Positions 50,384 to 57,946 of a stretch of 64,000 bases of DNA are shown in pieces. Source of the DNA: Elusimicrobia bacterium CG_4_9_14_3_um_filter_62_55. GTDB taxonomy: Bacteria > Elusimicrobiota > Elusimicrobia > UBA1565. The stretch is taken from assembly GCA_002790095.1 (NCBI GenBank), contig PFUL01000087.1, forward strand, positions 20,094 to 84,093. Reading direction: 5' to 3'. The position numbers and the translations under genes are program-made. The notes below the pieces were generated by a model. That model saw only the letters and a list, made by a program, of their open reading frames with translations, was not told the DNA's origin and searched no databases. Position 1 is the first letter of the stretch; each line of letters begins with the position of its first letter.

Positions 50384-50626
50384 ATGACCACCTTAACCGC
50401 CAGTATGGCCCGCGCGAAGCTGTACCAGCTGCTCGACCAGACGGCCGCCTCGCACGAGCCCGTCCAGATCACCGGAAAACGCTCCAACGCGATTTTGATT
50501 TCAGAGGACGATTGGCGGTCGATCCAGGAAACGCTGCATCTCCTTTCCATCCCCGGCATGCGCGAGTCCGTCCGCGCGGGCCTTAAGACGCCGATAAAGA
50601 AGTTGTCGAAGAAACTCCCCTGGTGA
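50384..50626 (+). CDS. YefM/Phd-family antitoxin
   Basis: An 80-residue protein. The N-terminal region MTTLTASMARAKLYQLLDQT with EPVQITGKRSNAILISEDDW is the conserved Phd/YefM DNA-binding fold. The C-terminal tail (KTPIKKLSKKLPW) is the toxin-binding part. It overlaps the toxin gene by 4 nt (GTGA). An AGAGG ribosome site precedes ATG 50384. It represses its own promoter through the palindrome at 50343-50368, by analogy. Confidence 0.88.
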   Translation: MTTLTASMARAKLYQLLDQTAASHEPVQITGKRSNAILISEDDWRSIQETLHLLSIPGMRESVRAGLKTPIKKLSKKLPW

Positions 50627-50886
50627 GTTGGGAACTGCGATTCACCAAGCAGGCCCAGAAGGACGCTAAAAAGTTGGCGGCTTCCGGTCTGAAAGCGAAG
50701 GCCGAGGTTCTGTTGGAGATACTGCGGAAAGACCCTCTGCGGAATCCTCCGCCGTTTGAGAATCTCGTCGGAGATTTGTCAGGCGCGTATTCCCGCAGAA
50801 TCAACATCCAGCATAGATTGGTCTATCAGATTCTAAACAAGGCCAAAATCGTCAAAGTAATCAGACTGTGGACGCATTACGAATAG
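50623..50886 (+). CDS. YoeB/Txe-family toxin (mRNA interferase)
   Basis: An 87-residue RelE-fold toxin. SWELRFTKQAQKDAKKLAAS, PFENLVGDLSGAYSRRINIQ and HRLVYQI, plus the C-terminal WTHYE with His-Tyr, match YoeB/Txe proteins that cleave mRNA at the ribosomal A site. The GTG 50623 start overlaps the antitoxin stop. A repeat copy begins 11 nt after the stop. Complete and probably functional. Confidence 0.88.
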   Translation: MSWELRFTKQAQKDAKKLAASGLKAKAEVLLEILRKDPLRNPPPFENLVGDLSGAYSRRINIQHRLVYQILNKAKIVKVIRLWTHYE

Positions 50887-50897
50887 TCGATGACGAT

Positions 50898-50932
50898 GCA
50901 AAAGTGACAAAGTGACACCCTGGCACTCTGAT
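50898..50932. repeat. hairpin repeat, partial copy C
   Basis: The block AAAGTGACAAAGTGAC and CCCTGGCACTCTGA match one arm of the repeat at 49305-49378. It lies just outside the birA 3' end and closes the YefM/YoeB cassette on the right. Only one arm is evident. Confidence 0.6.
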
Positions 50933-50936
50933 TCGC

Positions 50937-51476
50937 TTAAAGGCCCCGCCACGCTTCCTTTAAAGAGCGCATCAGACCCCGGTAGAAGGCCTCGAGGGGG
51001 ATCGGGCGGCAGGCGATCGACGCCAGAGAGGCGGCGTCCGGCAAAGACCGGGGGACGGCGTTGTTGACGTTGACTCCAACGCCGATCGCCACCCAGTCCA
51101 GCGAACTTCTGCCGCCGGAGGCTTCGATGAGAATCCCGGCGACCTTGCGCCAGCGGCCGTCCGCGCATAGCCCGAGGACGTCGTTGGGTTCCTTCACTTT
51201 CGTCTTTATCCCCGCGAGCGCGCCGACGGTTTTCGTCATGAGCCGTCCGGTATTGAGGCTGAAGCGGGCGAGATCGGGGGGACTCATGCGCGGGCGGAGC
51301 AAGACGGTGAAATAGAGTCCTCCGGGGCCGGAGGAAAAGCGGCGGTCCATGCGGCCTCGCCCGGCGCTTTGCCGGTCCGCGCGAACGACGGTCCAGGCCG
51401 GCGCTCCCGCTTGCGCGAGCACGCGGGAGCGCGTCTGCGTCGACGGGATCGATTTGAAGCGGTGGATCCTCTTCAT
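50937..51476 (-). CDS. birA: biotin--[acetyl-CoA-carboxylase] ligase, short form
   Basis: A 179-residue ligase. The biotinoyl-AMP motif ADRQSAGRGRMDRRFSSGPG is clear, then WRKVAGILIEASG with the catalytic Lys and VAIGVGVNVNN. It lacks the N-terminal DNA-binding domain (so no repressor function) and most of the C-terminal SH3-like domain. It biotinylates BCCP. Its ATG overlaps the NadC stop by 4 nt. A 59-bp duplicate of its 3' end is found at 50199-50257. Confidence 0.9.
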   Translation of the reverse strand: MKRIHRFKSIPSTQTRSRVLAQAGAPAWTVVRADRQSAGRGRMDRRFSSGPGGLYFTVLLRPRMSPPDLARFSLNTGRLMTKTVGALAGIKTKVKEPNDVLGLCADGRWRKVAGILIEASGGRSSLDWVAIGVGVNVNNAVPRSLPDAASLASIACRPIPLEAFYRGLMRSLKEAWRGL

Positions 51477-52312
51477 TCAAGCTTCATCGAAATGTCCACC
51501 GCCGGTGCGGAATGCGTCAGCCGGCCCACCGAGATCCGGTCGGGGCCGAGCCGGGCGAGCGCCGCGACCGACGCCAGCGCGACGCCGCCGGAAATTTCGA
51601 TTTCGGTTCGGGGGTTCGCGCGGCGGATTTTGGCGATCTGCCGGCGCAGCGCCGCCGGGTGCATGTTGTCGAGCATGATCAGGTCGGCTCCGAGCGCGAG
51701 CGCAAGTTCGACCTCGGCGGCGTTCGCCGCCTCGATTTCGATCTTGATCCGGGGTTTCCTGCGGCGGAAGGCCCGAACGCGTTCTTCAAGGTTTTCGCGG
51801 GCGGCCAGGTGATTGTCCTTGAGCATGACCATGTCGTGAAGTCCCATGCGGTGGTTTTTCCCGCCGCCGATGCGGACCGCGTATTTCGCCAGGGTGCGCC
51901 AACCGGGGAGCGTTTTTCGCGTGTCGTAGATCGACGCGCGCGTGCCCCGGGTTCTCTCGGCGAACGCCCGGGTGAGCGTCGCGATGCCGGAGAGGTGTTG
52001 GAGGAAGTTGAGGGCCGTTCGCTCCGCGCTCAGGATGGCGCGGCCTCCTGAAATTTCGGCGAGCGGAGTCCCTTTCGAAAAGGCGCCGCCTTCTTTCACG
52101 AGCCATGAAACGCGGGAACCGGGGGCCGCCCGGCGAAAGACCTCATCGACGAGGTCGCGGCCGCAGAGAACGCCGTTTTGCTTGGCGAGCAGCCGCGCCC
52201 GAAGCCGCGCGGACGGGGAGACGAAATGCAAAGTGGACAGATCTCCGTCGCGGCCGAGATCCTCGGCCAGCGCCTCGCGGACCTGTTTGCGGATCGAAGG
52301 GTCAATCTTCAC
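51473..52312 (-). CDS. nadC: nicotinate-nucleotide pyrophosphorylase (quinolinate phosphoribosyltransferase)
   Basis: A 279-residue enzyme that converts quinolinate and PRPP to nicotinate mononucleotide in NAD synthesis. Landmarks are EDLGRDGDLST, LLAKQNGVLCGRDL, ERTALNFLQHLSGIATL, DTRKTLPGWRTLAKYAVRIG, GGKNHRMGLHDMVMLKDNHL, IEIEAANAAEVE and EISGGV. The GTG 52312 start overlaps the uvrB 3' end by 11 nt. It is coupled with birA. No nadA/nadB in the window. Confidence 0.95.
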   Translation of the reverse strand: MKIDPSIRKQVREALAEDLGRDGDLSTLHFVSPSARLRARLLAKQNGVLCGRDLVDEVFRRAAPGSRVSWLVKEGGAFSKGTPLAEISGGRAILSAERTALNFLQHLSGIATLTRAFAERTRGTRASIYDTRKTLPGWRTLAKYAVRIGGGKNHRMGLHDMVMLKDNHLAARENLEERVRAFRRRKPRIKIEIEAANAAEVELALALGADLIMLDNMHPAALRRQIAKIRRANPRTEIEISGGVALASVAALARLGPDRISVGRLTHSAPAVDISMKLE

Positions 52313-54401
52313 GCGCTTTTCTCCTTTTTTCGAGCCGTCGCCGGGCGGCGCGCACGGGCGCGCTGGGTTTGCGGGATTTCCAGCGGGAAGTCCGGGGTTT
52401 AGCGGGACCGGTTTTGAGGCCCGTCATTTCGCGCAGTTCGAGCAATTGGTCGCGCAGCAGCGCGGCGAGTTCGAAATCGAGATTGTCGGCGGCTTCCGTC
52501 ATCTGTCTTTCGAGCGTCTCCATGAGGCGGGGGATGTTCTTTTTCGACAGCGGCGTCGTGCGGGCGGCGTCGTGCAGCAGGCGCAATCCCTCTCGCTTCG
52601 CGTCGCTTTGAAACTCGGCGAGGTCCGAAATCGCTTTGACCACCGTGCGGGGCGTGATGCCGTGTTTTTCGTTGTAGGCGGTCTGCTTCACGCGGCGACG
52701 CTCCATTTCCCCGAGCGCGCGGGACATCGACCCCGTGGTCTTGTCGCCGTAGAGCACGACCTCGCCGCCCACGTTTCTCGCCGCGCGACCGGCGATCTGG
52801 ATCAAGGTGGTTTCCGAGCGCAGGAAGCCCTCGTTGTCGGCGTCCAGGATCGCGACGAGGGACACTTCGGGGAGATCGAGTCCTTCGCGCAGCAGGTTGA
52901 TCCCGACCAGGACGTCGAAGGCGCCTTTTCGCAGGTCTTGGAGAATCTCCACGCGCGTGATCGTGTCGATGTCCGAGTGCAGATAGCGCACTTTCATCCC
53001 CTTCGTCGTCAGGAAGTCGCAAAGGTCTTCGGCCGTTCGTTTGGTCAAAGTCAGAACCAAGGCTCTTTCCTTTTTCTTCACGCGGGCTGAGATGCGTTCG
53101 AGCAGGTCGGTGATCTGTCCCTCGGTCGGCCGGACGATCACGGGGGGATCGACCAATCCCGTCGGGCGGATCACCTGCTCCACGATCAACCCGCCGCTTT
53201 GCTGGAGCTCGTAGGGCCCCGGCGTGGCGGACACGTAGATGGTTTGCGGGGAGACGGCGCGGAATTCGTCGAACTTCATCGGCCGGTTGTCGAGGGCCGA
53301 CGGCAGGCGGAATCCGAAATCCACCAAGGTTTGCTTGCGGGAGCGGTCTCCCTCGTACATCCCCCGAACCTGAGGAACGCTGACATGCGATTCATCGATG
53401 ATGAGAAGGAAGTCATCGGGAAAGTAGTCGAACAGGCAGGACGGGCGCGCTCCGGGCGGGCGTCCCGTCAGATGCCGGGAATAATTCTCCACGCCCGAAC
53501 AGAATCCGAGTTCGCGCAGCATCTCCATGTCGTAGCGCGTGCGCTGTTCGAGGCGTTGGGCTTCCAGGGCTTTTCCTTTCTTTTTCAGGATCGCGACGGT
53601 CTCTCGGAGTTCGGTCTCGATGGTTTCCAGGGCGCGTTCCAGTTCGGGGGGTTTGGTGACGAAGTGCTTCGCGGGAAAGATCAGGGCCCGCTCCAATTCC
53701 GCCGTCTTCTCACCGCTCAGCGGTTCGAACGCGTGGACGGAGTGAACGCCCTCGTCCCCGAGCGTGATCCGGATCGCCGTCTCTTCGTAGGCGGGGAAGA
53801 CGTCGACGATCGATCCCTTGACGCGAAACCGTCCGGGAGCGAATTCAACCTCGTTGCGCTCGTAGTGGCTTGCGACGAGACCCTCAAGCAGTTCACGGCG
53901 TCCGAGGCGCTTTCCGCGCTCGATTTCCAAACAATACGCCTTGTAGTTCTCCGGAGATCCGATGTTGTAGATGCACGAGACGGAGGCGACGACGATAACG
54001 TCGCGGCGCGAGAGAAGGGAACTCGTCGCCTTCAGTCTCAAGCGGTCGATGTGCTCGTTGATGGACGCGTCTTTTTCAATGTAGGTGTCGGTGGACGGAA
54101 CATACGCCTCGGGTTGATAGTAGTCGTAGTACGAGATGAAATACTCCACCGCGTTCTTCGGAAACAGCGCCTTGTACTCCGCGTACAATTGGGCGGCGAG
54201 AACCTTGTTGGGCGCGAGGATCAAGGCGGGACGATCCAGCGTTTCCAGCGCCTTGCCGACCGTAAAGGTTTTCCCGCTGCCGGTGACGCCCAAAAGGACC
54301 TGATGACGCCGCCCTTCGCGGATTCCCGCGACGAGCGCTTCTATGGCCCGCGGCTGATCTCCGGCCGGGGTGAAATCGGAGACGAGTTCAAAGGAGGACA
54401 T
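52302..54401 (-). CDS. uvrB: excinuclease ABC subunit B
   Basis: A 699-residue UvrB with all standard parts: FTPAGDQPRAIEAL, Walker A LLGVTGSGKT, the beta-hairpin YYDYYQPEAYVPSTDTYIEK, DESHVS, helicase motifs VATINLLREGLDLPEVSLVA and QIAGRAARN, and a C-terminal UVR motif (LERQMTEAADNLDFELAALL). The protein ends in an Arg/Lys tail. It recognises DNA damage together with UvrA. ATG 54401 was chosen; the upstream in-frame start at 54419 lacks a ribosome site. It overlaps nadC. Confidence 0.97.
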   Translation of the reverse strand: MSSFELVSDFTPAGDQPRAIEALVAGIREGRRHQVLLGVTGSGKTFTVGKALETLDRPALILAPNKVLAAQLYAEYKALFPKNAVEYFISYYDYYQPEAYVPSTDTYIEKDASINEHIDRLRLKATSSLLSRRDVIVVASVSCIYNIGSPENYKAYCLEIERGKRLGRRELLEGLVASHYERNEVEFAPGRFRVKGSIVDVFPAYEETAIRITLGDEGVHSVHAFEPLSGEKTAELERALIFPAKHFVTKPPELERALETIETELRETVAILKKKGKALEAQRLEQRTRYDMEMLRELGFCSGVENYSRHLTGRPPGARPSCLFDYFPDDFLLIIDESHVSVPQVRGMYEGDRSRKQTLVDFGFRLPSALDNRPMKFDEFRAVSPQTIYVSATPGPYELQQSGGLIVEQVIRPTGLVDPPVIVRPTEGQITDLLERISARVKKKERALVLTLTKRTAEDLCDFLTTKGMKVRYLHSDIDTITRVEILQDLRKGAFDVLVGINLLREGLDLPEVSLVAILDADNEGFLRSETTLIQIAGRAARNVGGEVVLYGDKTTGSMSRALGEMERRRVKQTAYNEKHGITPRTVVKAISDLAEFQSDAKREGLRLLHDAARTTPLSKKNIPRLMETLERQMTEAADNLDFELAALLRDQLLELREMTGLKTGPAKPRTSRWKSRKPSAPVRAARRRLEKRRKARED

Positions 54402-54458
54402 CGCCTTAGTAGTATACAAAAACCTTTATTTTGCTGATGAAAGCGTGTTCGGGTGTTC

Positions 54459-54528
54459 TATAATAGGGGCCTAAAGGCCTAATTCATAGTGGGTCCTGCG
54501 AGCCCTTCGTGGGCCCCCGATCGGCCCT
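54459..54528 (+). repeat. repeated promoter-leader module, copy 1
   Basis: TATAAT (54459-54464) is followed by the palindrome GGCCTAAAGGCC, then GTGGGTCC, GGGCCCCC and ATCGGCCCT blocks. The same blocks recur in order at 54947-55011. It lies about 50 nt before the gene at 54576 and would be its leader RNA. No good -35 is seen. Confidence 0.6.
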
Positions 54529-54575
54529 CGCCGCACGCAAATGCGGGGGTTAAAATGGAGCTGTAGGAGAATCAG

Positions 54576-54917
54576 ATGCTGTATTTTCGATTCATAATCT
54601 GCCTGGCCGCCGGTCTTTTCGGTTTGGCCCTCTTGATGAGTACGGTGATGGAATCCGTTCTCGTCGACTGGGATATGGCCTCGGACCTGCGGGCGTTCAT
54701 CGACCGGCTTTCCTCCCGAAACAAGCGTCGGTATGTGCTGATCGGGGACGGTCATGGTCAGATCCGCATCGGCCAGGCCCCGGTGACCCATCCCGCCAGA
54801 AGGGCGATGGAAAAGGAATTTCTGGCTTCGTCCGGACTCGCGGGGCTGCAGATTCCGGTTCCCCCTCCGGCGGGGCCGCCTCTGAAGCGTATCGATATTT
54901 TCGCTCCGAACGCCTGA
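54576..54917 (+). CDS. small membrane-anchored protein
   Basis: A 113-residue product. One N-terminal membrane anchor (FIICLAAGLFGLALLM, residues 6-21) precedes a basic middle part with RFIDRLSSRNKRRYVLIGDG-like charge pattern and a Pro-rich tail (PVPPPAGPPLKR). TAGGAG lies 7 nt before ATG 54576. It is preceded by promoter-leader module copy 1 and followed by copy 2. Function unknown. Confidence 0.65.
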   Translation: MLYFRFIICLAAGLFGLALLMSTVMESVLVDWDMASDLRAFIDRLSSRNKRRYVLIGDGHGQIRIGQAPVTHPARRAMEKEFLASSGLAGLQIPVPPPAGPPLKRIDIFAPNA

Positions 54918-54946
54918 TAAGAAACCATTATAAAATAAGGATAAAC

Positions 54947-55011
54947 TAATAGGCCCTAGGGCCTATTTTGTTGTGGGTCCCCTGAGTGAAATCGGGCCCC
55001 CCATCGGCCCT
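54947..55011 (+). repeat. repeated promoter-leader module, copy 2
   Basis: TAAT, the palindrome GGCCCTAGGGCC, then GTGGGTCCC, GGGCCCCCC and ATCGGCCCT are in the same order as 54459-54528. It precedes the small ORF at 55060 and the large secreted protein at 55218. Confidence 0.6.
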
Positions 55012-55059
55012 GAACCGGAAGGCGATCCTGCGCTACCGTAGTATGGAGAGGTGGTAGCC

Positions 55060-55200
55060 ATGAGCATTCGAACCCAGCCGTCACAGACAAATCCCATTCC
55101 CTCCGGCACCCGAGTCGTCTGGCGCAAGATCTCCGAGCCCCGTTCCTGGCTGTGCACGCGGCAGCGTCAGGTCTGGACCCTGTCGCCTTCGGACCGCTGA
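55060..55200 (+). CDS. 46-residue ORF with strong ribosome site
   Basis: ATG 55060 is preceded by GGAGAGGTGG. The product MSIRTQPSQTNPIPSGTRVV plus WRKISEPRSW and a basic tail has no signal or membrane segment. It ends 17 nt before the start of the large secreted protein. It may be a leader peptide coupled to that gene, or spurious. Confidence 0.35.
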   Translation: MSIRTQPSQTNPIPSGTRVVWRKISEPRSWLCTRQRQVWTLSPSDR

Positions 55201-55217
55201 ACGGGGGAGTCTCTTTG

Positions 55218-57908
55218 ATGCCGCGCCGTCCGATCTCCATCCTACTATCTGCCGCGCTCGCGGCGCTCGCGCCGGGTCTCGCTCCGTACGAGGCCTGGGC
55301 CGGCGTCGCCGTCCGGTCGGCCGGGACGGTTCGGGCGGGGGGAACTGCGGCGTTCGCCCCGGCTATGGGCGCGCCCGGTTCGCAAGGGATTTCTCCAATA
55401 GCCATCGCTCCGGGCGCGATGACCTCGTCCTTGCTCCTTCCCGACGCCGCGCTTTCGCTTTCCGTTTCCGATTCCCCGGCGGCCCCCGCCCGGGCGCTGC
55501 CCGCTTTGTCCGCTCCGCGCGCGCAATCCCCTGCGCCGGTCGCCGCACCCGCCCCGCCCGCGCGCATAGACCTTCGGACCGCCCCCGCGCGCGCGCCTCC
55601 GAGCGCGACCGCGACCGTCGCTTCCGGCGGTGGGGTGGTTCGGGAGGCGGAAACCCCGGACGCTCCGGTCTCTGAAAAAATCTCCTTGGCGGCCGCCTTC
55701 GGGCTGCAAAGCGTTCGATTCGACGGCGCTGCGCCGAGAGCGCCCGGGCGATTCGATCGGGATCCGGTCGTCGCCGGAGGAGGCGGACGGCTGTTCCGCC
55801 CGAATCTGCTGCGCGCAAACGGCGCCGCTTCGGATCGCGAACAGGCCTTCGACGCGGAATTCGAAATCGGTCCGGAGGCGATCTCCTCCGGAGTCGAAGA
55901 GCCTCGTCTCGACGGGACGCTCGACGCGTCCAAGTATCGCGTTCCGGCGGGGCTGAGGCTCAAGCGCGCGGGATTGCTCGCGCTGCATTACGCGGGGATC
56001 GCCGGCTTCGCTTCATTTCTGGCGATGGGGCTCGGTTGGGTTCCCGCGTTGGCGGGATTCGCGGCGGCGGCGGCGGCGGTCAAGGTCTCCAAGTTTTCCG
56101 CGGGGAACGGCGCCTCGGCGTTTCTGCCGGAGGGGACGACGGAGGCGGATCTTCTCGATCTGCGCGAAGACCTTATTCGCCAGCAGAACGGCGAAGCGTT
56201 CGATGAGAACGAGACCGCCGAACTCAACACGCGCAGCGAACCGCTGAACCGCTTCATGCAGTGGGCCGAGGGCGCCGCCCAGGTGCTGGTCACGCGGGCC
56301 GGTTTCGACGGCTACCACGCTCCGCGGTTGTGGTACAACGAATCCCACTCCGACCCCTACGCCGCGCACAGCTCCCTCGGGGATTTGGACCGCTCCAGCA
56401 GCGTTTACATCGGCGTCGGGTTTTTACTCCGGCCGCTGGGGGAAACCCTCGGCATGATGGCGCATGAGTTCGGACACCTCTTTCACGGCGACTACGGATT
56501 CCTCCGGGAGCGGTTCCGGCTGAACCCCGGCGGACAGGGCTTGCGCAACGGCGCGCGCTACGCGGTCGGCATCGGCGCGGTCGCGACGCTCGTTTCGGCG
56601 GCGCTCCTCGCCGCCTCGACCGCGATCCAGGGGGCGGCGGTTGCGGTCGACCCCGTCTCCGCCGCCGCCTCCTTGGGCTGGATCGCCGCCGCGTTCGCGA
56701 GCGCGTTCGCCGGTTTGATCGCGGGTTTCGGGGCGACGCGCCAGGACGAGTTCCGAGCGGACAACTTTTCGGCGTGGTTGACTCATCCGCAATGGTGGAT
56801 CTCCTGGCTTCGCATGAGGAAGGCGTCGCGCGAACGGGCCTTCGCGGCGGTGCCGGAAGAGTCGGTTCTTTCCCGCTGGTGGGACGCGCTGACCTCCACG
56901 CATCCGGATTACGATTCGCGGATTGCCTTCCTGCAGTCCCTCTCGCCCGGCAGGGACGCGATGGCGATTCCGGCGCTTCCGGCGGCGAATTCCATTCACG
57001 GGCTCAACGGGGAGACGCAGATCGTGCTGGAGGGGCTCGATCGCGACGCGCTTTCCGCATTGCAGGGGCTCTCCGGACCGTTCGAGGCGCAAGTGTTTTT
57101 CGTGGAAGACGGTGGAGCCTCAACGGGGCACAGCGTCGTTCGGGTTCATCGGACCGACCGCGCGATTCTCGATTCGACGCTCGACTCGAAGGCTGTCGAG
57201 GCCGTTCTCGCGGCGGTTCGTTCCGTCTACCCGGCGGCCGTGATGATTTCGGCCGAAACCAAACCCCACGCGGTTTTTCGCTGGACGCGGGCGAGTCCGA
57301 CGGCGCGGCGCGTCTTGCGCGCGCTGCAGGAATCGGACGTTCCGATTCGTTGGGATACGACGCTTGGAGCGGGAGACGCCCGGGGGGTGTTTCGTCCCGA
57401 CGGCGAGTCCGGTCCCGAGATTTTGATCAACCCGGCCGTTTTCTTCAAAGGATCCCCGAAGGCCCTGTTGGCCGTGATCGCGCACGAGGCGTATCACGCC
57501 CGGGTCTACGCGCACATGCGGGAACTCGGCATCGATTGGCTCTCGCTCGGCGGTTTGGAATTCGAACGGCTCGCCCACTCGACGGGCCTGCGCGTCTTCG
57601 CGGAGCTCGGCGGAGAGCGGCACGACGACATCGACGCCTATGACGGAGGGGAAGGGTATGTCGCGCAGTTCGAGCGTTGGCGGGCTCTCGACGAAAGCGC
57701 GCATCTCGAACACCTGCAGGCGGTCGGTTATGGGGCCTTTTCTCGGCTGAGCGCGCTGCGCGCGATGCCCGCGGAGGACCTAGCCGTGGAGCTCGGAATC
57801 GACGAGGATCCCGCGGTTACGGGCCGAAAGCTCGAAGCGCTTTGGCGGTTCTATCAAAGCGAGCGCGGCCGGGAATCCCGCTGGGGCCTATTCTCCTTCT
57901 TCCGATAG
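55218..57908 (+). CDS. large secreted protein with two HExxH zinc-peptidase motifs
   Basis: An 896-residue protein. The signal peptide (residues 1-28, LLSAALAALAPGLAPYEAWA) is followed by a long Ala/Pro/Val-rich low-complexity region (about 30-200). An M48-like domain comes next with HEFGHLFHGD (near 418) and the downstream RQDEFRADNF. It has membrane-like segments at about 265-290 and 455-520. The C-terminal part contains a second HEAYHARVY motif (near 757). Two zinc motifs in one chain are unusual. GGGGAG precedes ATG 55218. Substrate unknown; envelope proteolysis is a reasonable guess. Confidence 0.82.
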   Translation: MPRRPISILLSAALAALAPGLAPYEAWAGVAVRSAGTVRAGGTAAFAPAMGAPGSQGISPIAIAPGAMTSSLLLPDAALSLSVSDSPAAPARALPALSAPRAQSPAPVAAPAPPARIDLRTAPARAPPSATATVASGGGVVREAETPDAPVSEKISLAAAFGLQSVRFDGAAPRAPGRFDRDPVVAGGGGRLFRPNLLRANGAASDREQAFDAEFEIGPEAISSGVEEPRLDGTLDASKYRVPAGLRLKRAGLLALHYAGIAGFASFLAMGLGWVPALAGFAAAAAAVKVSKFSAGNGASAFLPEGTTEADLLDLREDLIRQQNGEAFDENETAELNTRSEPLNRFMQWAEGAAQVLVTRAGFDGYHAPRLWYNESHSDPYAAHSSLGDLDRSSSVYIGVGFLLRPLGETLGMMAHEFGHLFHGDYGFLRERFRLNPGGQGLRNGARYAVGIGAVATLVSAALLAASTAIQGAAVAVDPVSAAASLGWIAAAFASAFAGLIAGFGATRQDEFRADNFSAWLTHPQWWISWLRMRKASRERAFAAVPEESVLSRWWDALTSTHPDYDSRIAFLQSLSPGRDAMAIPALPAANSIHGLNGETQIVLEGLDRDALSALQGLSGPFEAQVFFVEDGGASTGHSVVRVHRTDRAILDSTLDSKAVEAVLAAVRSVYPAAVMISAETKPHAVFRWTRASPTARRVLRALQESDVPIRWDTTLGAGDARGVFRPDGESGPEILINPAVFFKGSPKALLAVIAHEAYHARVYAHMRELGIDWLSLGGLEFERLAHSTGLRVFAELGGERHDDIDAYDGGEGYVAQFERWRALDESAHLEHLQAVGYGAFSRLSALRAMPAEDLAVELGIDEDPAVTGRKLEALWRFYQSERGRESRWGLFSFFR

Positions 57909-57934
57909 CGGTCGGGCTCCGCGTCGGCAAATCC

Positions 57935-57940
57935 TATAAT
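57935..57940 (+). promoter_or_regulatory. possible leaderless -10 box before the GT39-like gene
   Basis: TATAAT ends 6 nt before ATG 57947, the same spacing as in the two DUF4143 promoters. No good -35 is seen, and no ribosome site precedes the ATG. Confidence 0.4.
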
Positions 57941-57946
57941 CCGGGA

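Noticed and set aside
49305-50932. CRISPR array
   Set aside because: The repeat copies are few, unequally spaced, inverted and separated by toxin-antitoxin genes.
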